Shown one piece after another: positions 1-8,541 of a DNA stretch of 32,235 bases. The stretch's first letter is position 1, and each line of letters starts with the position of its first letter. The DNA is from Opitutaceae bacterium. GTDB taxonomy: Bacteria > Verrucomicrobiota > Verrucomicrobiia > Opitutales > Opitutaceae. The notes under the pieces are model-generated. The model ran no database searches. It was not told the origin of the DNA and was given only the letters and a program-made list of their open reading frames with translations. The translations under genes were made by a program, and so were the position numbers. The stretch is taken from NCBI GenBank assembly GCA_023269585.1, contig JAHFTC010000041.1, positions 1 through 32,235 on the forward strand. Direction: 5' to 3'.

Positions 1-707
1 TGGGTGGCGACGCCGACTTCGGCGGTGAGGACCTCGAGGTCGGTGAGCACGCCGGTGTCGCGCTTGGCGCGGTTCTCGTCGAGGAGGCGCTGGGCGGCCT
101 CGAGCGAGAGGCCGCGGACGACGAGCTGCCGGCGGGCGAAGTGGAGTTGGTAGTACGCGATCTCGGTGTCGCGGACGAGATCCAGCAGCGTGCCGCGGTA
201 GAGGAGACCGGCGCGATCGACGCCGAGGCGGGCTTGGTCGAGTGCCGCGCGGGTGGAGGCCGAGCCGGCGCCCTTGAGGAGAGGTTGCCGGAGGGAGAGC
301 GAGAGATCGGAGTCGTAGGCGGGATTGTAGGGCGAGACGAAGCGGTGGGCGGAGCGGTTCAACGCGGTGGAGAGGGAAACATCGGCACCGGTGACGAGGT
401 ACTGGGAGACGCCGAGGCGGGTGTCCCAACTCGAGGAGGCGTTGGCGGCTCCTTCGACGCGGGAGCCGGAGCGAGTGGTCGAAGCGCGGATTGTGGGATC
501 GAACGCAGCGCGGGCGAGGTCGACGGAGGCGGCGGCGTTGGCGGTGTCGAACCGGCCGATCTCGACATCGAAATTGCGGGCGAGCGCGCGGCGCACGCAA
601 TCGTCGAGGGTGAGCGGGGCGGCGGATTCGGCGCGGCTGGGGCCGGCGAGAACCACGGCAAGAAAGGCGAGCAAGGGAAGGCGGGCGAGGACAGGCAGGG
701 ACGGCAT
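1..707 (-). CDS. TolC-family outer-membrane efflux protein (5' part; 3' end beyond the window)
   Basis: The reading frame opens with ATG at 707 and runs without a stop to the window edge, giving 235 residues. It begins with a hydrophobic signal-peptide-like stretch (MPSLPVLARLPLLAFLAVVL), followed after residue 30 by 'LTLDDCVRRALARNFDVEI', the typical opening of outer-membrane efflux (OEP) repeats. Later segments such as 'LSLSLRQPLLKGAG' and 'EIAYYQLHFARRQLVVRGLSL' resemble the beta-strand and coiled-coil helix parts of TolC/OprM proteins. The family forms trimeric outer-membrane channels for export systems. The first half only is seen, as complete members have about 430-500 residues. Partner pump genes, if any, lie outside the window. 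There is no Shine-Dalgarno site; the leader is C/T-rich. Confidence 0.85.
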   Translation of the reverse strand, partial: MPSLPVLARLPLLAFLAVVLAGPSRAESAAPLTLDDCVRRALARNFDVEIGRFDTANAAASVDLARAAFDPTIRASTTRSGSRVEGAANASSSWDTRLGVSQYLVTGADVSLSTALNRSAHRFVSPYNPAYDSDLSLSLRQPLLKGAGSASTRAALDQARLGVDRAGLLYRGTLLDLVRDTEIAYYQLHFARRQLVVRGLSLEAAQRLLDENRAKRDTGVLTDLEVLTAEVGVAT

Positions 708-907
708 GGCGAGGGAGACGTGGGGCGCAGGTTCGCAGTTTCAGCCGACGAGGGCGAGCCGACGTTTGGAGACGGCGAAGGAACGTGGCCGAACGGCGCT
801 GGCGGGCCCGCGAGCGGTCGGCTCGTTTTTGCGCGCGGGAGACAGGGGCGGTGCGGTGGTGTGGTGGTTACCCGGTTCGGCGCGTGCGCGCGTCGGAGGT
901 GGGCAAC

Positions 908-936
908 AAAAAGGGCGGGCCGTGGCGGCCCGCCCG
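908..936 (-). terminator. Intrinsic terminator after the PpiD-like gene
   Basis: A perfect 10-bp GC stem (913-922 with 926-935, 3-nt loop) is followed on the minus strand by five T residues (908-912). It lies about 20 bp beyond the stop of the gene ending at 955. The rest of 708-954 holds no convincing gene. Confidence 0.85.
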
Positions 937-954
937 AAAGGGAAGGGAGGACGC

Positions 955-2625
955 TTATTTCGCGTCGGGCTCCGGGAGGGCGGTGCGGGCGAGTTCGGCT
1001 TCGATGAGTTCGTTGAGCGAGGCCATGCGCGAGGTGTTCGCGGCGTTCATCGCCATGGACAGGCCGAGCTGGGCGAACTCCGGCGAGTTGTTGTCGATGG
1101 CGGGTAGCTTCTTCTCGGCGACGTAGACGAGGTAGGCGTTCTGCTCGTCGAGGAGGAGATCGGAGACTTCGCCGGCGGCGAGGCGTTCGAGCGCGCCGTA
1201 GACGGCGCCGGGGACGCCCTCGGCGGGCTGGCGGCGGGAGAAGGGACCGAAGGCCTTGACCTCGCTCTTCGGGGCGCCGGTGAGCGAACCGACGGCATCG
1301 TCGAACGCGACGCCGGCGGCGAGCTTGGTGGTGAGGGCGGCCTTCCAGAGGGCGCCGTTGCGCTGAAGCGCGAGGCTCTTCTCGTTCTCGGTGTAGGCGG
1401 CAAGAACCTGGTCGCGGACCTCGGTGAGCGTGGGCTTGTACTTCGGGAGCGTCTCGCGCCAGAGGAGAACGATCTGCTCGTCGCCCGCGGGCAGGGTGTC
1501 GGAGTAGAAGCGGGAGTCGTCGAGGAGGAAGGCGGCGGTGACGATCTGCTGCGACCACGGGAGGCCGGCCGGCGGCGCGGCGCGGGTGAAGAACGGTGCG
1601 GTGGCGCGGTGTCCCTTGTACTTGGAGACGAGGGTGTCGATGGCGGGCGAGTCCTTGGTGATCTTCTTGGCGGCGGACTGTTCGTAGAGTTCGAAGGCGA
1701 AGTCCGAGGCGGCGGTGGCGGCGCGGTTGGTGGCGAGCGCGGAGCGCATGGCGGCCTCGACCTGCGGGCGCACGGCGGCGAGCACGGGTTCGGCGGCGGG
1801 TTTGCCCTCGGCGGGCGCGGCGGTGAAGCGCTGCTTGTTGGCCTCGAAGAAGGCGACCACATCGTCGTCGTTGAGGAGGTCCGCGGCGGCGAAGTCGGCG
1901 GACTTGAAGGTGACGTAGTCGACGCCCGCGCGCTCATCGATCTCGAAGGCGGCGGCGTTGTCCTCGTAATACTTGGCGAGGATGTCCTCGGTGGGTGGGA
2001 GAACGGGGTTGTAGCCGGCGAGGGCGAAGGAGGCGACGCGCACGGACCACTGGGTGGTGGCGAGGGCGAGCTGGTTGGCCACCTCGACGGGCGCGACGTA
2101 GCCGGGGCCGGCGAGAAGTTCGACGAGGCGCTGGATGCGCCACTCCTCGGAGATGACGCGGGCGACGTCGGCCTCGGTGATCTCGGGGCTGGTCTTCAGC
2201 TGGTCGCGAAACCGGTTGTATTGGGCGGAGTCGAACTGGCCCTGCTCATTCTGGAAGATGCGCAGCGAGGTGAGGTAGGCGTCGCGCTGGACGCCGGTGG
2301 GCGCCGGGATGCGGTAGCGGTCGGCGAGGGCGAGACTGGCGGTGCGCTGGAAGGCGTATTCCTGGAGCTGGGCGCCGCCGATGTTCATCATCTGGCCGAT
2401 CCGCAGCATGATGCTGACTTGGGCATCGAAGGAGATGCGGCGGGTGTCGGCTTGGCTGACGAGGTTGTAGCCGAAGAACTCGCGTTTGGTGATGGTGTGC
2501 TCGCCTTTGCTCATCCCCGGAGCGGCGCCGATCGTGAAGACGAACGGGATCGTGATGGCGATCAGGAGGAACGCGAGGAAGACCTTCGTGTGCTTTTCGA
2601 AGGTGGTTTGAATCCAGGAGATCAT
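955..2625 (-). CDS. Membrane-anchored SurA_N/PpiD-like periplasmic chaperone
   Basis: 556 residues. One N-terminal membrane anchor (residues about 14-34, 'VFLAFLLIAITIPFVFTIGA') follows a short cytosolic start, as in PpiD. A SurA_N-type helical domain comes next ('FGYNLVSQADTRRIS', 'FRDQLKTSPEITEADVARVI'), then a segment like the start of PpiD's central part ('PPTEDILAKYYEDNAAAFEIDERAGVDYV' region). I do not find the usual parvulin rotamase signature, so it may be a chaperone without isomerase activity. Known family role: holding and folding newly exported envelope proteins at the inner membrane. The neighbouring outer-membrane TolC-like gene fits that role. The start is the ATG before the anchor; a candidate TTGACA promoter lies upstream. 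The product is reliable at family level; catalytic status is inferred. Confidence 0.82.
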   Translation of the reverse strand: MISWIQTTFEKHTKVFLAFLLIAITIPFVFTIGAAPGMSKGEHTITKREFFGYNLVSQADTRRISFDAQVSIMLRIGQMMNIGGAQLQEYAFQRTASLALADRYRIPAPTGVQRDAYLTSLRIFQNEQGQFDSAQYNRFRDQLKTSPEITEADVARVISEEWRIQRLVELLAGPGYVAPVEVANQLALATTQWSVRVASFALAGYNPVLPPTEDILAKYYEDNAAAFEIDERAGVDYVTFKSADFAAADLLNDDDVVAFFEANKQRFTAAPAEGKPAAEPVLAAVRPQVEAAMRSALATNRAATAASDFAFELYEQSAAKKITKDSPAIDTLVSKYKGHRATAPFFTRAAPPAGLPWSQQIVTAAFLLDDSRFYSDTLPAGDEQIVLLWRETLPKYKPTLTEVRDQVLAAYTENEKSLALQRNGALWKAALTTKLAAGVAFDDAVGSLTGAPKSEVKAFGPFSRRQPAEGVPGAVYGALERLAAGEVSDLLLDEQNAYLVYVAEKKLPAIDNNSPEFAQLGLSMAMNAANTSRMASLNELIEAELARTALPEPDAK

Positions 2626-2643
2626 GGGGCGGAAAAAGGCGTG

Positions 2644-2671
2644 ACCGTAGAATGGGGGAAAGGGGTGTCAA
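2644..2671 (-). promoter_or_regulatory. Candidate sigma-70-type promoter for the PpiD-like gene
   Basis: On the minus strand a perfect TTGACA (2671-2666) is followed after 16 nt by TACGGT (2649-2644), a weak -10 match. It sits 19-46 bp upstream of the ATG at 2625, which would give a short leader. The -35 match is strong and the -10 is poor. Confidence 0.4.
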
Positions 2672-2722
2672 CCTACGAAACCGGAGGAGGGCAAGAGAGG
2701 CGGCCCGAGGGCGGCGCGTGTG

Positions 2723-2755
2723 CGGGCGGGGTGGATTCGCGCCTTGCCCCGCCCG
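2723..2755 (-). terminator. Hairpin just after the YihY/BrkB stop codon
   Basis: A 9-bp perfect GC stem (2723-2731 with 2747-2755, 15-nt loop) begins directly after the stop at 2756-2758. No T run follows, so it may be a weak terminator or a 3'-end stabilising hairpin. Confidence 0.4.
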
Positions 2756-4222
2756 TCAGTTCGGGGCGGGCGGCGGTTCGTCGCCGCCGGTGGCGGGCAG
2801 GGGGAGCTGCTCGAGCAGCTGGTCGAGCGTCTGGCGGCCGAAGCTTTCTTCGTGGGCGCGGGCGAGACGTTCGTGGAAGTGGCGCAGCACGGGATCGACG
2901 GAGTCGAGGCGTTCGCCGGAGGGGGCGGCGCCGAGCAGGGCGAAGTCGTCGCGAAACTCGCGGAGGGTGATGCGGTCGAGCGGTCGGGCGGGCTGGAAGT
3001 GATAATCGAGCGAGGACTCCTCGGGACCGGGCGGGACTTGGGACACGAGACGCAGGTCGATGAGTCGGTTGAGGGACTCGTTGAGGATCTGGGTGGGGAC
3101 GCGGATGGCGCGGCTGAGGGCGGAGGCGGTGAACGGTGGGGCACACGCTTTGAAGCGGCGGGCGATGAGCACGAGGACCAGCAACGAGAGGCTTTCGCGG
3201 CTGTGCTGGTTGAGGTCGTCCCAAGCGGTGCGGGAGGAGCGGTAGTGGACGTTCTGGACGGCGTAGGTGATCTGACCGCCGAGCAGGACGATCACCCAGA
3301 AGATGAACAACCCGGCCATCAACACCGGCAGGAGGCTGAGGGAGCCGAAGAGGCTCTGGGAGCGCAGCACGCTCTTTAGGTAGAAGAAGGCGAGGTAGTT
3401 GTTCGCGAACAGGAGGATCACGACGACGACCGCTCCGGCGAGGGAGGGGATCCAGAAGACGTTCGTGTTCGGGATGAAACGATAGAAGCAGGTGAGCAAC
3501 GCAGTGAGCGTGCCGAAGGCGATCAGCGGTCCCGACCAACGCAGGACTGCATGGAGTTCGGCGCCCCAGGGCACGTTGGCGAAGAGCGCGGCGACCGTGG
3601 ACGCGGACAGCAACGAGAGCGAGGCGAGCGCGAGGACGGCGCCCAGCGTCACGAGCGTCCAATACATGACGATCCGCAGGAAGAGGGGTCGGCCGCGGTG
3701 CACGCCCCAGATGGAGTTGAACGACTCTTCAATCGAGATGAACAACTGGATGACGATAACCACCAGCATGAGCGCGCCGGCCACGCCCAACGTGCCGGAC
3801 CGGCTGCCCTCGATGAAATTGTTGAGCAGATCGACGAGCCGCTGGTTGACCACGACGCGCGTATCGTCGCCGGCCGCCGCGGCGGACTCCTCCAGCTGCT
3901 CGATCTGGGGAGCGACGAAACGGATCGCCTCGTTGAGCTTCTCGACGACGGAGGCGGTATCGGCGTTCTGGAGCACGGTACCGGCGACCATCACGCCGAT
4001 GGCGATCAACGGACCGCTGCCGAGGAGCGAACTGTAGCTGAGCGCCGCGGCGCGGCTGAGCAGCTTGATCTCGCTCAGGCCGGTGAGCGTGATCGAGACC
4101 ACGCGCAGGAAAGCGTAGAAACGGCCGAGGGCGGAATGGTCGTTGTCGAGGGCCGCCTGCCAGATGCGCTGGTGATAGACGGTGGCGCAGTCCCGCAGAA
4201 AGCGCGTGAGCCGGACAGGCAT
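2756..4222 (-). CDS. YihY/BrkB-family inner-membrane protein
   Basis: 488 residues. The N-terminal two thirds have the YihY/virulence-factor BrkB layout: 'SRAAALSYSSLLGSGPLIAIGVMVAGTVLQ' region near residues 57-86, an extended loop, then several strongly hydrophobic segments (about 165-190, 208-230, 245-265, 280-310, 318-340). The 'SIEESFNSIWGVHRGRP' region is a typical family motif. After residue 350 comes a soluble tail with a likely winged-helix fold ('SALSRAIRVPTQILNESLNRLI'), seen in the longer members of the family. The molecular function of the family is poorly established, despite an older RNase BN name. The gene lies 22 bp downstream of the GYF_2 membrane protein gene and is probably cotranscribed with it. 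The ATG at 4222 follows a C/T-rich leader. Confidence 0.88.
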   Translation of the reverse strand: MPVRLTRFLRDCATVYHQRIWQAALDNDHSALGRFYAFLRVVSITLTGLSEIKLLSRAAALSYSSLLGSGPLIAIGVMVAGTVLQNADTASVVEKLNEAIRFVAPQIEQLEESAAAAGDDTRVVVNQRLVDLLNNFIEGSRSGTLGVAGALMLVVIVIQLFISIEESFNSIWGVHRGRPLFLRIVMYWTLVTLGAVLALASLSLLSASTVAALFANVPWGAELHAVLRWSGPLIAFGTLTALLTCFYRFIPNTNVFWIPSLAGAVVVVILLFANNYLAFFYLKSVLRSQSLFGSLSLLPVLMAGLFIFWVIVLLGGQITYAVQNVHYRSSRTAWDDLNQHSRESLSLLVLVLIARRFKACAPPFTASALSRAIRVPTQILNESLNRLIDLRLVSQVPPGPEESSLDYHFQPARPLDRITLREFRDDFALLGAAPSGERLDSVDPVLRHFHERLARAHEESFGRQTLDQLLEQLPLPATGGDEPPPAPN

Positions 4223-4244
4223 GGAAGACGGGACCGCGCGGCGT

Positions 4245-4997
4245 TCAGACGAAGACGCGGAAATAGGCGAGCGCCGCCATCCCGCCGAGGCCGAGCAGCG
4301 CCGCCGGAACCAACGGTGCCCAAGCGACCGCCAACGTCATGAAATACATTCCGAGCGTGCCGGCGCCCACCGCGAGCATGAGCCGGTATTCGCCGGTCAG
4401 GAAAAACATGAAGCAGAGCAGGCCGACGGCGAAGAGGGCGCGGAAGCGGACCAGGGGATAGAAGTTCGTGGCGCCGAGGAAGAGCACGATGAGGAAAAAG
4501 ACGTCGACCAGGCCGAGAATGACGAACGGGTCCGTGGCAATCCCGATCCAGTCGAGCGAGTAGACCACGTCGAGGCTGGGCATGAGCATGGCGAACAGGC
4601 TCAGCAGCAGCGTGAAGATCAGGAGGTAGCGGGCGACGCCGGCGACGCGCTCGGCGCTGATCTTGGGGTCGATCTTGCCGCGGGTGTCGGAGGTGCGGCC
4701 TTCGGCGGCGGCGAGCATGTCCTCGACGCGGATGGGGGCGTCGCCGTCGTTTTCGACATTGAGCGTTTCGACGTCGTCCTTCGGGCGCACCTTGAGCCGC
4801 TTCTTCTCGGGGAAGAGGAAATTCATCAGGCTCTCGTTCGAGCTGATGGGCACCCATTGCTCGAGGCCGGCATCATAGTAGAGCGTGGAACCGTCAACCT
4901 GTTGCGCTTCCACGAGGGAAGAAAGCTGGTCCTGGGTGAAGGGACCGCGCGCATCGGTGTCGTTCTCGCCGCGAATATAGAATTCCTGCGTAGACAT
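4245..4997 (-). CDS. GYF_2-domain (DUF4339) multi-pass membrane protein
   Basis: 250 residues from ATG at 4997. Residues about 4-62 form a GYF_2 domain: 'FYIRGENDTDARGPFTQDQL' and then a 'W-V-P-I' end, a small fold thought to bind proline-rich peptides. A charged linker (about 65-115) leads to four or five hydrophobic helices (about 120-250). Such GYF_2-plus-membrane proteins are common in Verrucomicrobiota and Planctomycetes but have no defined role. A longer upstream reading frame exists, but this ATG fits the domain start. Only a poorly spaced AAGG precedes it. It lies upstream of the YihY/BrkB gene with a 22-bp gap, which suggests one operon. Confidence 0.82.
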   Translation of the reverse strand: MSTQEFYIRGENDTDARGPFTQDQLSSLVEAQQVDGSTLYYDAGLEQWVPISSNESLMNFLFPEKKRLKVRPKDDVETLNVENDGDAPIRVEDMLAAAEGRTSDTRGKIDPKISAERVAGVARYLLIFTLLLSLFAMLMPSLDVVYSLDWIGIATDPFVILGLVDVFFLIVLFLGATNFYPLVRFRALFAVGLLCFMFFLTGEYRLMLAVGAGTLGMYFMTLAVAWAPLVPAALLGLGGMAALAYFRVFV

Positions 4998-5070
4998 CCT
5001 TGTGGGGCGGGAATGTGCCGGCGGGGGGGAAGCCCAGCAAGAGCAAATCCCCGTGAAACCGGGACGGCGG

Positions 5071-5092
5071 GTCGCCGGGGAGGTCCGGCGAC
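5071..5092. other. Perfect 8-bp inverted repeat between argS and the GYF_2 gene
   Basis: gtcgccgg (5071-5078) and ccggcgac (5085-5092) surround a 6-nt loop. It lies 15 bp beyond the argS stop, so it may act at the argS 3' end, but no T tract follows on the minus strand. Confidence 0.35.
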
Positions 5093-5106
5093 GTTGGTTG
5101 CCGGCA

Positions 5107-6870
5107 CTACATCCGCTGCAACGTGCGCAGGCCGAGCAGGTGGAGGCCGGTCTCGAGCCAGACGAGCGTGCGCGCGCAGAGCAGGAGGCGGCGGGCGCGG
5201 ATGCCGGCGTCGTCGACGATGACCTTGTCGGCGTTGTAGAACGTGCTGAACTGGCCGGCCAACTCGTAGAGGTACGTGCAGAGGAAGTGCGGGCGCAGCG
5301 CCGCGGAGGCCTGCTGGAGCGCGGCGGGGAAGGCGACCAGCTTGCGGGCGAGGGCGAGTTCGGTGGGCGTCTCCAGCGCGCTGGCACCGGTGAGCGGCGC
5401 GGCGGGATCGAGCCCGGCCTTGCGGAAGATGCTGTATTGGCGGGCGACGGCGTAGAGCAGGTACGGCGCGGTGTTGCCCTCGAGGCTGATCATCTTGTCC
5501 CACGAGAAGAGATAGTCGGAGGAGCGGTTCTGCGAAAGGTCGGCGTACTGCACCGCGCCCACGCCCACGATCTCCGCAATCTGGCGACGCTCGTCCTCGG
5601 GGATGTCGGCGCTCTTCTCACTCACGAGCTTGTAGGTGCGCTCGCGGGCCTCGGCGAGAAGGTCCTTCAACTTGATGTTCTCGCCGCTCTTGGTCTTGAA
5701 GGGCCGGCCGTCCTCGCCGAGCACGGTGCCGAAGTCGACGTGCTCCAGGCGCGGGAGCGGGCGGTTGGTCTTCTCGAACCATTTCTTCGCGGTGAGGAAG
5801 AGCTGCTCGAAGTGGTCGCCCTGGCGTTTGTCCACGACGTAGAACGCCCCGGTGGCGCCGATCTGCTCGGCGCGGTAGAGGATGGTGGCGAGGTCGGTCG
5901 AGGCGTAGTTGGAGGCGCCGTCGGACTTGCGCACGAGGAAGGGTTGGGGGCGCTCGGCGTGGCGCGAGAAGCGCGGGTGTTCGTCGTGGAAGACGACGAG
6001 GGCGCCGTCGCTGTCCTCGGCCAGACCGCAGCCGGCGAGCTCGCGGTAGACCTGCTCGACCTTGTCGTTGTAGAAGCTCTCGCCGAGGGTGAGGTCGAAC
6101 TTGATGCCGAGCTGGTCGTAGATGGTCTGGAAGGCCGAGAGGCTGGCGTCGCCGATCTGTTGCCAGATCGCGCGGGCTGCGGGATCGCCGGACTGGAGCT
6201 TCACGAGTTCCTGGCGCGCCTCGGTCATCACGGCCTCGTCGGCCTCGGCGGCGGTGTGGCCGACCTTGTAGAGGCGCTCGAATTCGGCGAGCGGGTCGGC
6301 CGCGAAGGCGGTTTTGTCGAGGTGGCGTTGGTAGGCCCAGATGATCTTGCCGAACTGCGTGCCCCAGTCGCCGATGTGGTTGTCGCGAATCACCTTCGCG
6401 CCACTGAAGGCGAGGAGGCGGCAGAGCGCCTCGCCGATCACGGCCGAGCGCAGGTGGCCGACGTGCATCTGCTTGGCGGTGTTGGGCGAACTGTAGTCGA
6501 CGATCCACGTCTGCCCGCTGGACGCGGTGGCGGCGCCGGTGCGCAGGTGTTCCTCGGAGTCGTAGGTGCCGAGCCAGTTCTGGAGCGCGGCGGGCGTGAG
6601 GCGGAAATTGATGAAGCCCGGGCCCGCGATCTCGATGGTGCAGACTTCGGGGGGGAGCGCGATCAGGCCGACGAGCTGGGAGGCGAGGGCGCGCGGGTTT
6701 TGTTTCTGGCGTTTGGCATAGGCGAGCACGCCGTTGGCCTGGAAGTCGCCGTGGGCCGGATCGGCCGGGCGCACGTCGGGCACGAAGAGCGTGAGGTCGA
6801 AGCCGGCCTGGGCGGCGGCGGCTTTCACGGCGTTCTCGATTTCGGCGGCGACGTTGAAGGGCAGAACCAT
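5107..6870 (-). CDS. argS: Arginyl-tRNA synthetase
   Basis: 587 residues from ATG at 6870; the family is usually about 550-590. It charges tRNA-Arg with arginine in the cytoplasm. The N-terminal tRNA-recognition domain ends near residue 110, with 'AGPGFINFRL'. The class I signature follows as 'SSPNTAKQMHVGHLRS', with HVGH at about 136-139. The KMSKS position carries 'FKTKSGENIKLKDLL', the degenerate form normal for ArgS. The C-terminal anticodon-binding domain shows 'SLEGNTAPYLLYAVARQYSI' and ends 'LGLRTLQRM', as in the family. An in-frame ATG at 6918 would add 16 residues unlike the family, so it was not chosen. The gene is divergent from the phosphorylase gene. Confidence 0.96.
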   Translation of the reverse strand: MVLPFNVAAEIENAVKAAAAQAGFDLTLFVPDVRPADPAHGDFQANGVLAYAKRQKQNPRALASQLVGLIALPPEVCTIEIAGPGFINFRLTPAALQNWLGTYDSEEHLRTGAATASSGQTWIVDYSSPNTAKQMHVGHLRSAVIGEALCRLLAFSGAKVIRDNHIGDWGTQFGKIIWAYQRHLDKTAFAADPLAEFERLYKVGHTAAEADEAVMTEARQELVKLQSGDPAARAIWQQIGDASLSAFQTIYDQLGIKFDLTLGESFYNDKVEQVYRELAGCGLAEDSDGALVVFHDEHPRFSRHAERPQPFLVRKSDGASNYASTDLATILYRAEQIGATGAFYVVDKRQGDHFEQLFLTAKKWFEKTNRPLPRLEHVDFGTVLGEDGRPFKTKSGENIKLKDLLAEARERTYKLVSEKSADIPEDERRQIAEIVGVGAVQYADLSQNRSSDYLFSWDKMISLEGNTAPYLLYAVARQYSIFRKAGLDPAAPLTGASALETPTELALARKLVAFPAALQQASAALRPHFLCTYLYELAGQFSTFYNADKVIVDDAGIRARRLLLCARTLVWLETGLHLLGLRTLQRM

Positions 6871-6960
6871 CCGCGGACTCAACGCTTCGCCCGTGGGTCG
6901 ATCAAGACCGCTTTTCACTCGGACGGGCGCCGTTCAGAGGTGGCGGCGGTACTGAAGAAG

Positions 6961-6968
6961 ATTATACT
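6961..6968. promoter_or_regulatory. Divergent -10-like box between argS and the phosphorylase gene
   Basis: The minus strand reads TATAAT (6966-6961), a perfect -10 for argS with an 84-nt leader. The plus strand reads TATACT (6963-6968), which would suit the phosphorylase gene. No good -35 lies at the right spacing for either, so this is tentative. Confidence 0.35.
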
Positions 6969-7046
6969 CGACATGCTCCATGCAATCTGCTTACTGGCAA
7001 CGGCTTGGGTCGAAGGGCCCGGCCGTCTCAACTCCGCCAAAACCTC

Positions 7047-8402
7047 GTGAATTCCATCATTAAAAAACGCACTCTTCCCCCGCGTCGTTACGTCAAACCG
7101 ACCTTCACGTATCTCATTGAGAAGAAACGGGATGGCGGCGAGTTCACCCAGGAGGAAATTCGCTTCATCATCGACTCGGTGCTCGACGGCGAGATGCCCG
7201 ACTACCAGTTGGCCGCGCTCGCGATGGCGATCTATTTCCAGAGCATGTCGGCGCAGGAGACCGCGATCCTGACCGAGGAGATGATGCTCGTCGGCGAGAC
7301 GGTGGACCTCTCGCACATCGCGAAGCCGAAGATCGACAAGTACTCGACCGGCGGCGTGGGCGACAAGACCTCGCTCGTGCTCGTGCCCCTCGCGATGGCG
7401 AGCGGCGTCGTTGTCCCGATGATGTGCGGCGTCGAACCCGAGTACGAGATCTCGTCGCTGGACAAACTTTCCTCCATCCCCGGTTTCAAGTCGCACATCG
7501 ATGTGCCGCATTTCGTCGAGCAGCTCGGCCGCGTGGGCGGTGCGATCATCGCGCAGAGCAAGGATCTCGCTCCGGTCGACGAGAAGCTGCACGACATGCG
7601 CAAGCAGACGGGCACGATCCCGAGTCTCCCGCTCATCACCGGTTCGGTCCTCTCCAAGAAACTCGCCGAAGGCGCCGAGGGTCTCGTGATCGATGTGAAG
7701 TGGGGCAACGGCTCGTTCATCAAGGACCTCGAGCAGGCTAAGCAGCTCGCGCGTTCCATGACCCGCGTCGGCCGTTCGATGAAGCGCCGCTGCGTGGCGC
7801 TCGTCACCGACATGAATCAGCCGCTTGGTGACAGCGTCGGCACCTCGCTCGAGCTCAAGGAGGCGATCCAGCTGCTCAAGGGCGAAGGCCCCGAGGACAT
7901 GAAGGAGCTCGTGCTCAAGCTCGGCATGGAGATCGTCCGCCTCGCCGGCGTCGCCGGCTCGACGCTCTCGGCCAAGCAGACCGTGCAGCGCCATCTCACC
8001 GACGGCTCCGCGCTCGAGAAGTTCAAGGAGCTCATCCGCGCCCAGGGCGGCGACTCCACCTTCATCGACAGCCCGGAGAAATTCCCGCAGGCGAAGCACA
8101 TCCGCAAGCTCCCGGCTCCGAAGCGCGGATACGTCCACACCATCAACGCCGCGCTCATCGCCAAGGGCGTGCACATCCTCGGCGCGGGCCACGTGACCCC
8201 GGGCGACAAGATCGACTACACCGTCGGCGTCTCCGAGATCAAGAAGGTCGGCACCCAGGTCAAGCAGGGCGAGCCGCTGATGATGATCCACTACAACGAC
8301 GAGGCGAAGCTCGAGGCCGCGCTGGAGCATTTCAAGAACGCCTACCGTCTCGCCCCGAAGCGTCCGACTCCGCCGCCGCTCGTCGTCGAGCGCGTGGCCT
8401 GA
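7047..8402 (+). CDS. Thymidine/pyrimidine-nucleoside phosphorylase-family protein with altered active-site loop
   Basis: 451 residues from GTG at 7047; a TTG at 7005 is an alternative start. No ATG precedes the conserved 'YLIEKKRDGGEFTQEEI' region, so the true start is uncertain. The family cleaves pyrimidine nucleosides with phosphate. Seen here: 'DKYSTGGVGD' (about 97-106) at the phosphate loop; R185, S200 and K204 in the order of the E. coli thymine-contacting residues Arg171, Ser186 and Lys190; and the C-terminal 'HILGAGHVTPGDKIDYTVGV' domain. Two changes stand out. The loop His (E. coli His85) is Tyr99. The family signature GRGLGHTGGT is replaced, at equal length, by GVEPEYEISS. Frame checks show no compensating frameshift. 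It may act on another substrate; family placement is firm, activity is not. Confidence 0.85.
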   Translation: MNSIIKKRTLPPRRYVKPTFTYLIEKKRDGGEFTQEEIRFIIDSVLDGEMPDYQLAALAMAIYFQSMSAQETAILTEEMMLVGETVDLSHIAKPKIDKYSTGGVGDKTSLVLVPLAMASGVVVPMMCGVEPEYEISSLDKLSSIPGFKSHIDVPHFVEQLGRVGGAIIAQSKDLAPVDEKLHDMRKQTGTIPSLPLITGSVLSKKLAEGAEGLVIDVKWGNGSFIKDLEQAKQLARSMTRVGRSMKRRCVALVTDMNQPLGDSVGTSLELKEAIQLLKGEGPEDMKELVLKLGMEIVRLAGVAGSTLSAKQTVQRHLTDGSALEKFKELIRAQGGDSTFIDSPEKFPQAKHIRKLPAPKRGYVHTINAALIAKGVHILGAGHVTPGDKIDYTVGVSEIKKVGTQVKQGEPLMMIHYNDEAKLEAALEHFKNAYRLAPKRPTPPPLVVERVA

Positions 8403-8430
8403 GCGCCGCAGCGAGCGACCGATTCAAAAC

Positions 8431-8463
8431 AAAGGCCGGACGCCACGAGCGCCCGGCCTTTTT
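8431..8463. terminator. Bidirectional intrinsic terminator
   Basis: A 9-bp stem (8431-8439 with 8453-8461) is followed by a T run (8459-8463) on the plus strand. On the minus strand the stem is followed by TTTGTTTTG. It lies between the convergent ends of the phosphorylase gene (8402) and the beta-propeller gene (8542) and can serve both. The remaining 8464-8541 holds nothing else recognisable. Confidence 0.85.
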
Positions 8464-8541
8464 GCTGCGTCGATGCGGGAGTGGGGTTGGAATCCCTCGC
8501 TGGAGCGCGCGGACGGGGATGGCCCGCGCGGCCCAGCGCGG

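Noticed and set aside
5002..7050. A 682-codon open frame on the plus strand opposite argS
   Set aside because: It is low-complexity Gly/Ala/Glu-rich translation of the antisense of argS, whose motifs are unmistakable; GC-rich DNA commonly leaves such frames open.
7425..7457. A double frameshift explaining the altered phosphorylase loop
   Set aside because: Neither of the other two frames encodes the GRGLGHTGGT signature, and the flanks align with no gap.
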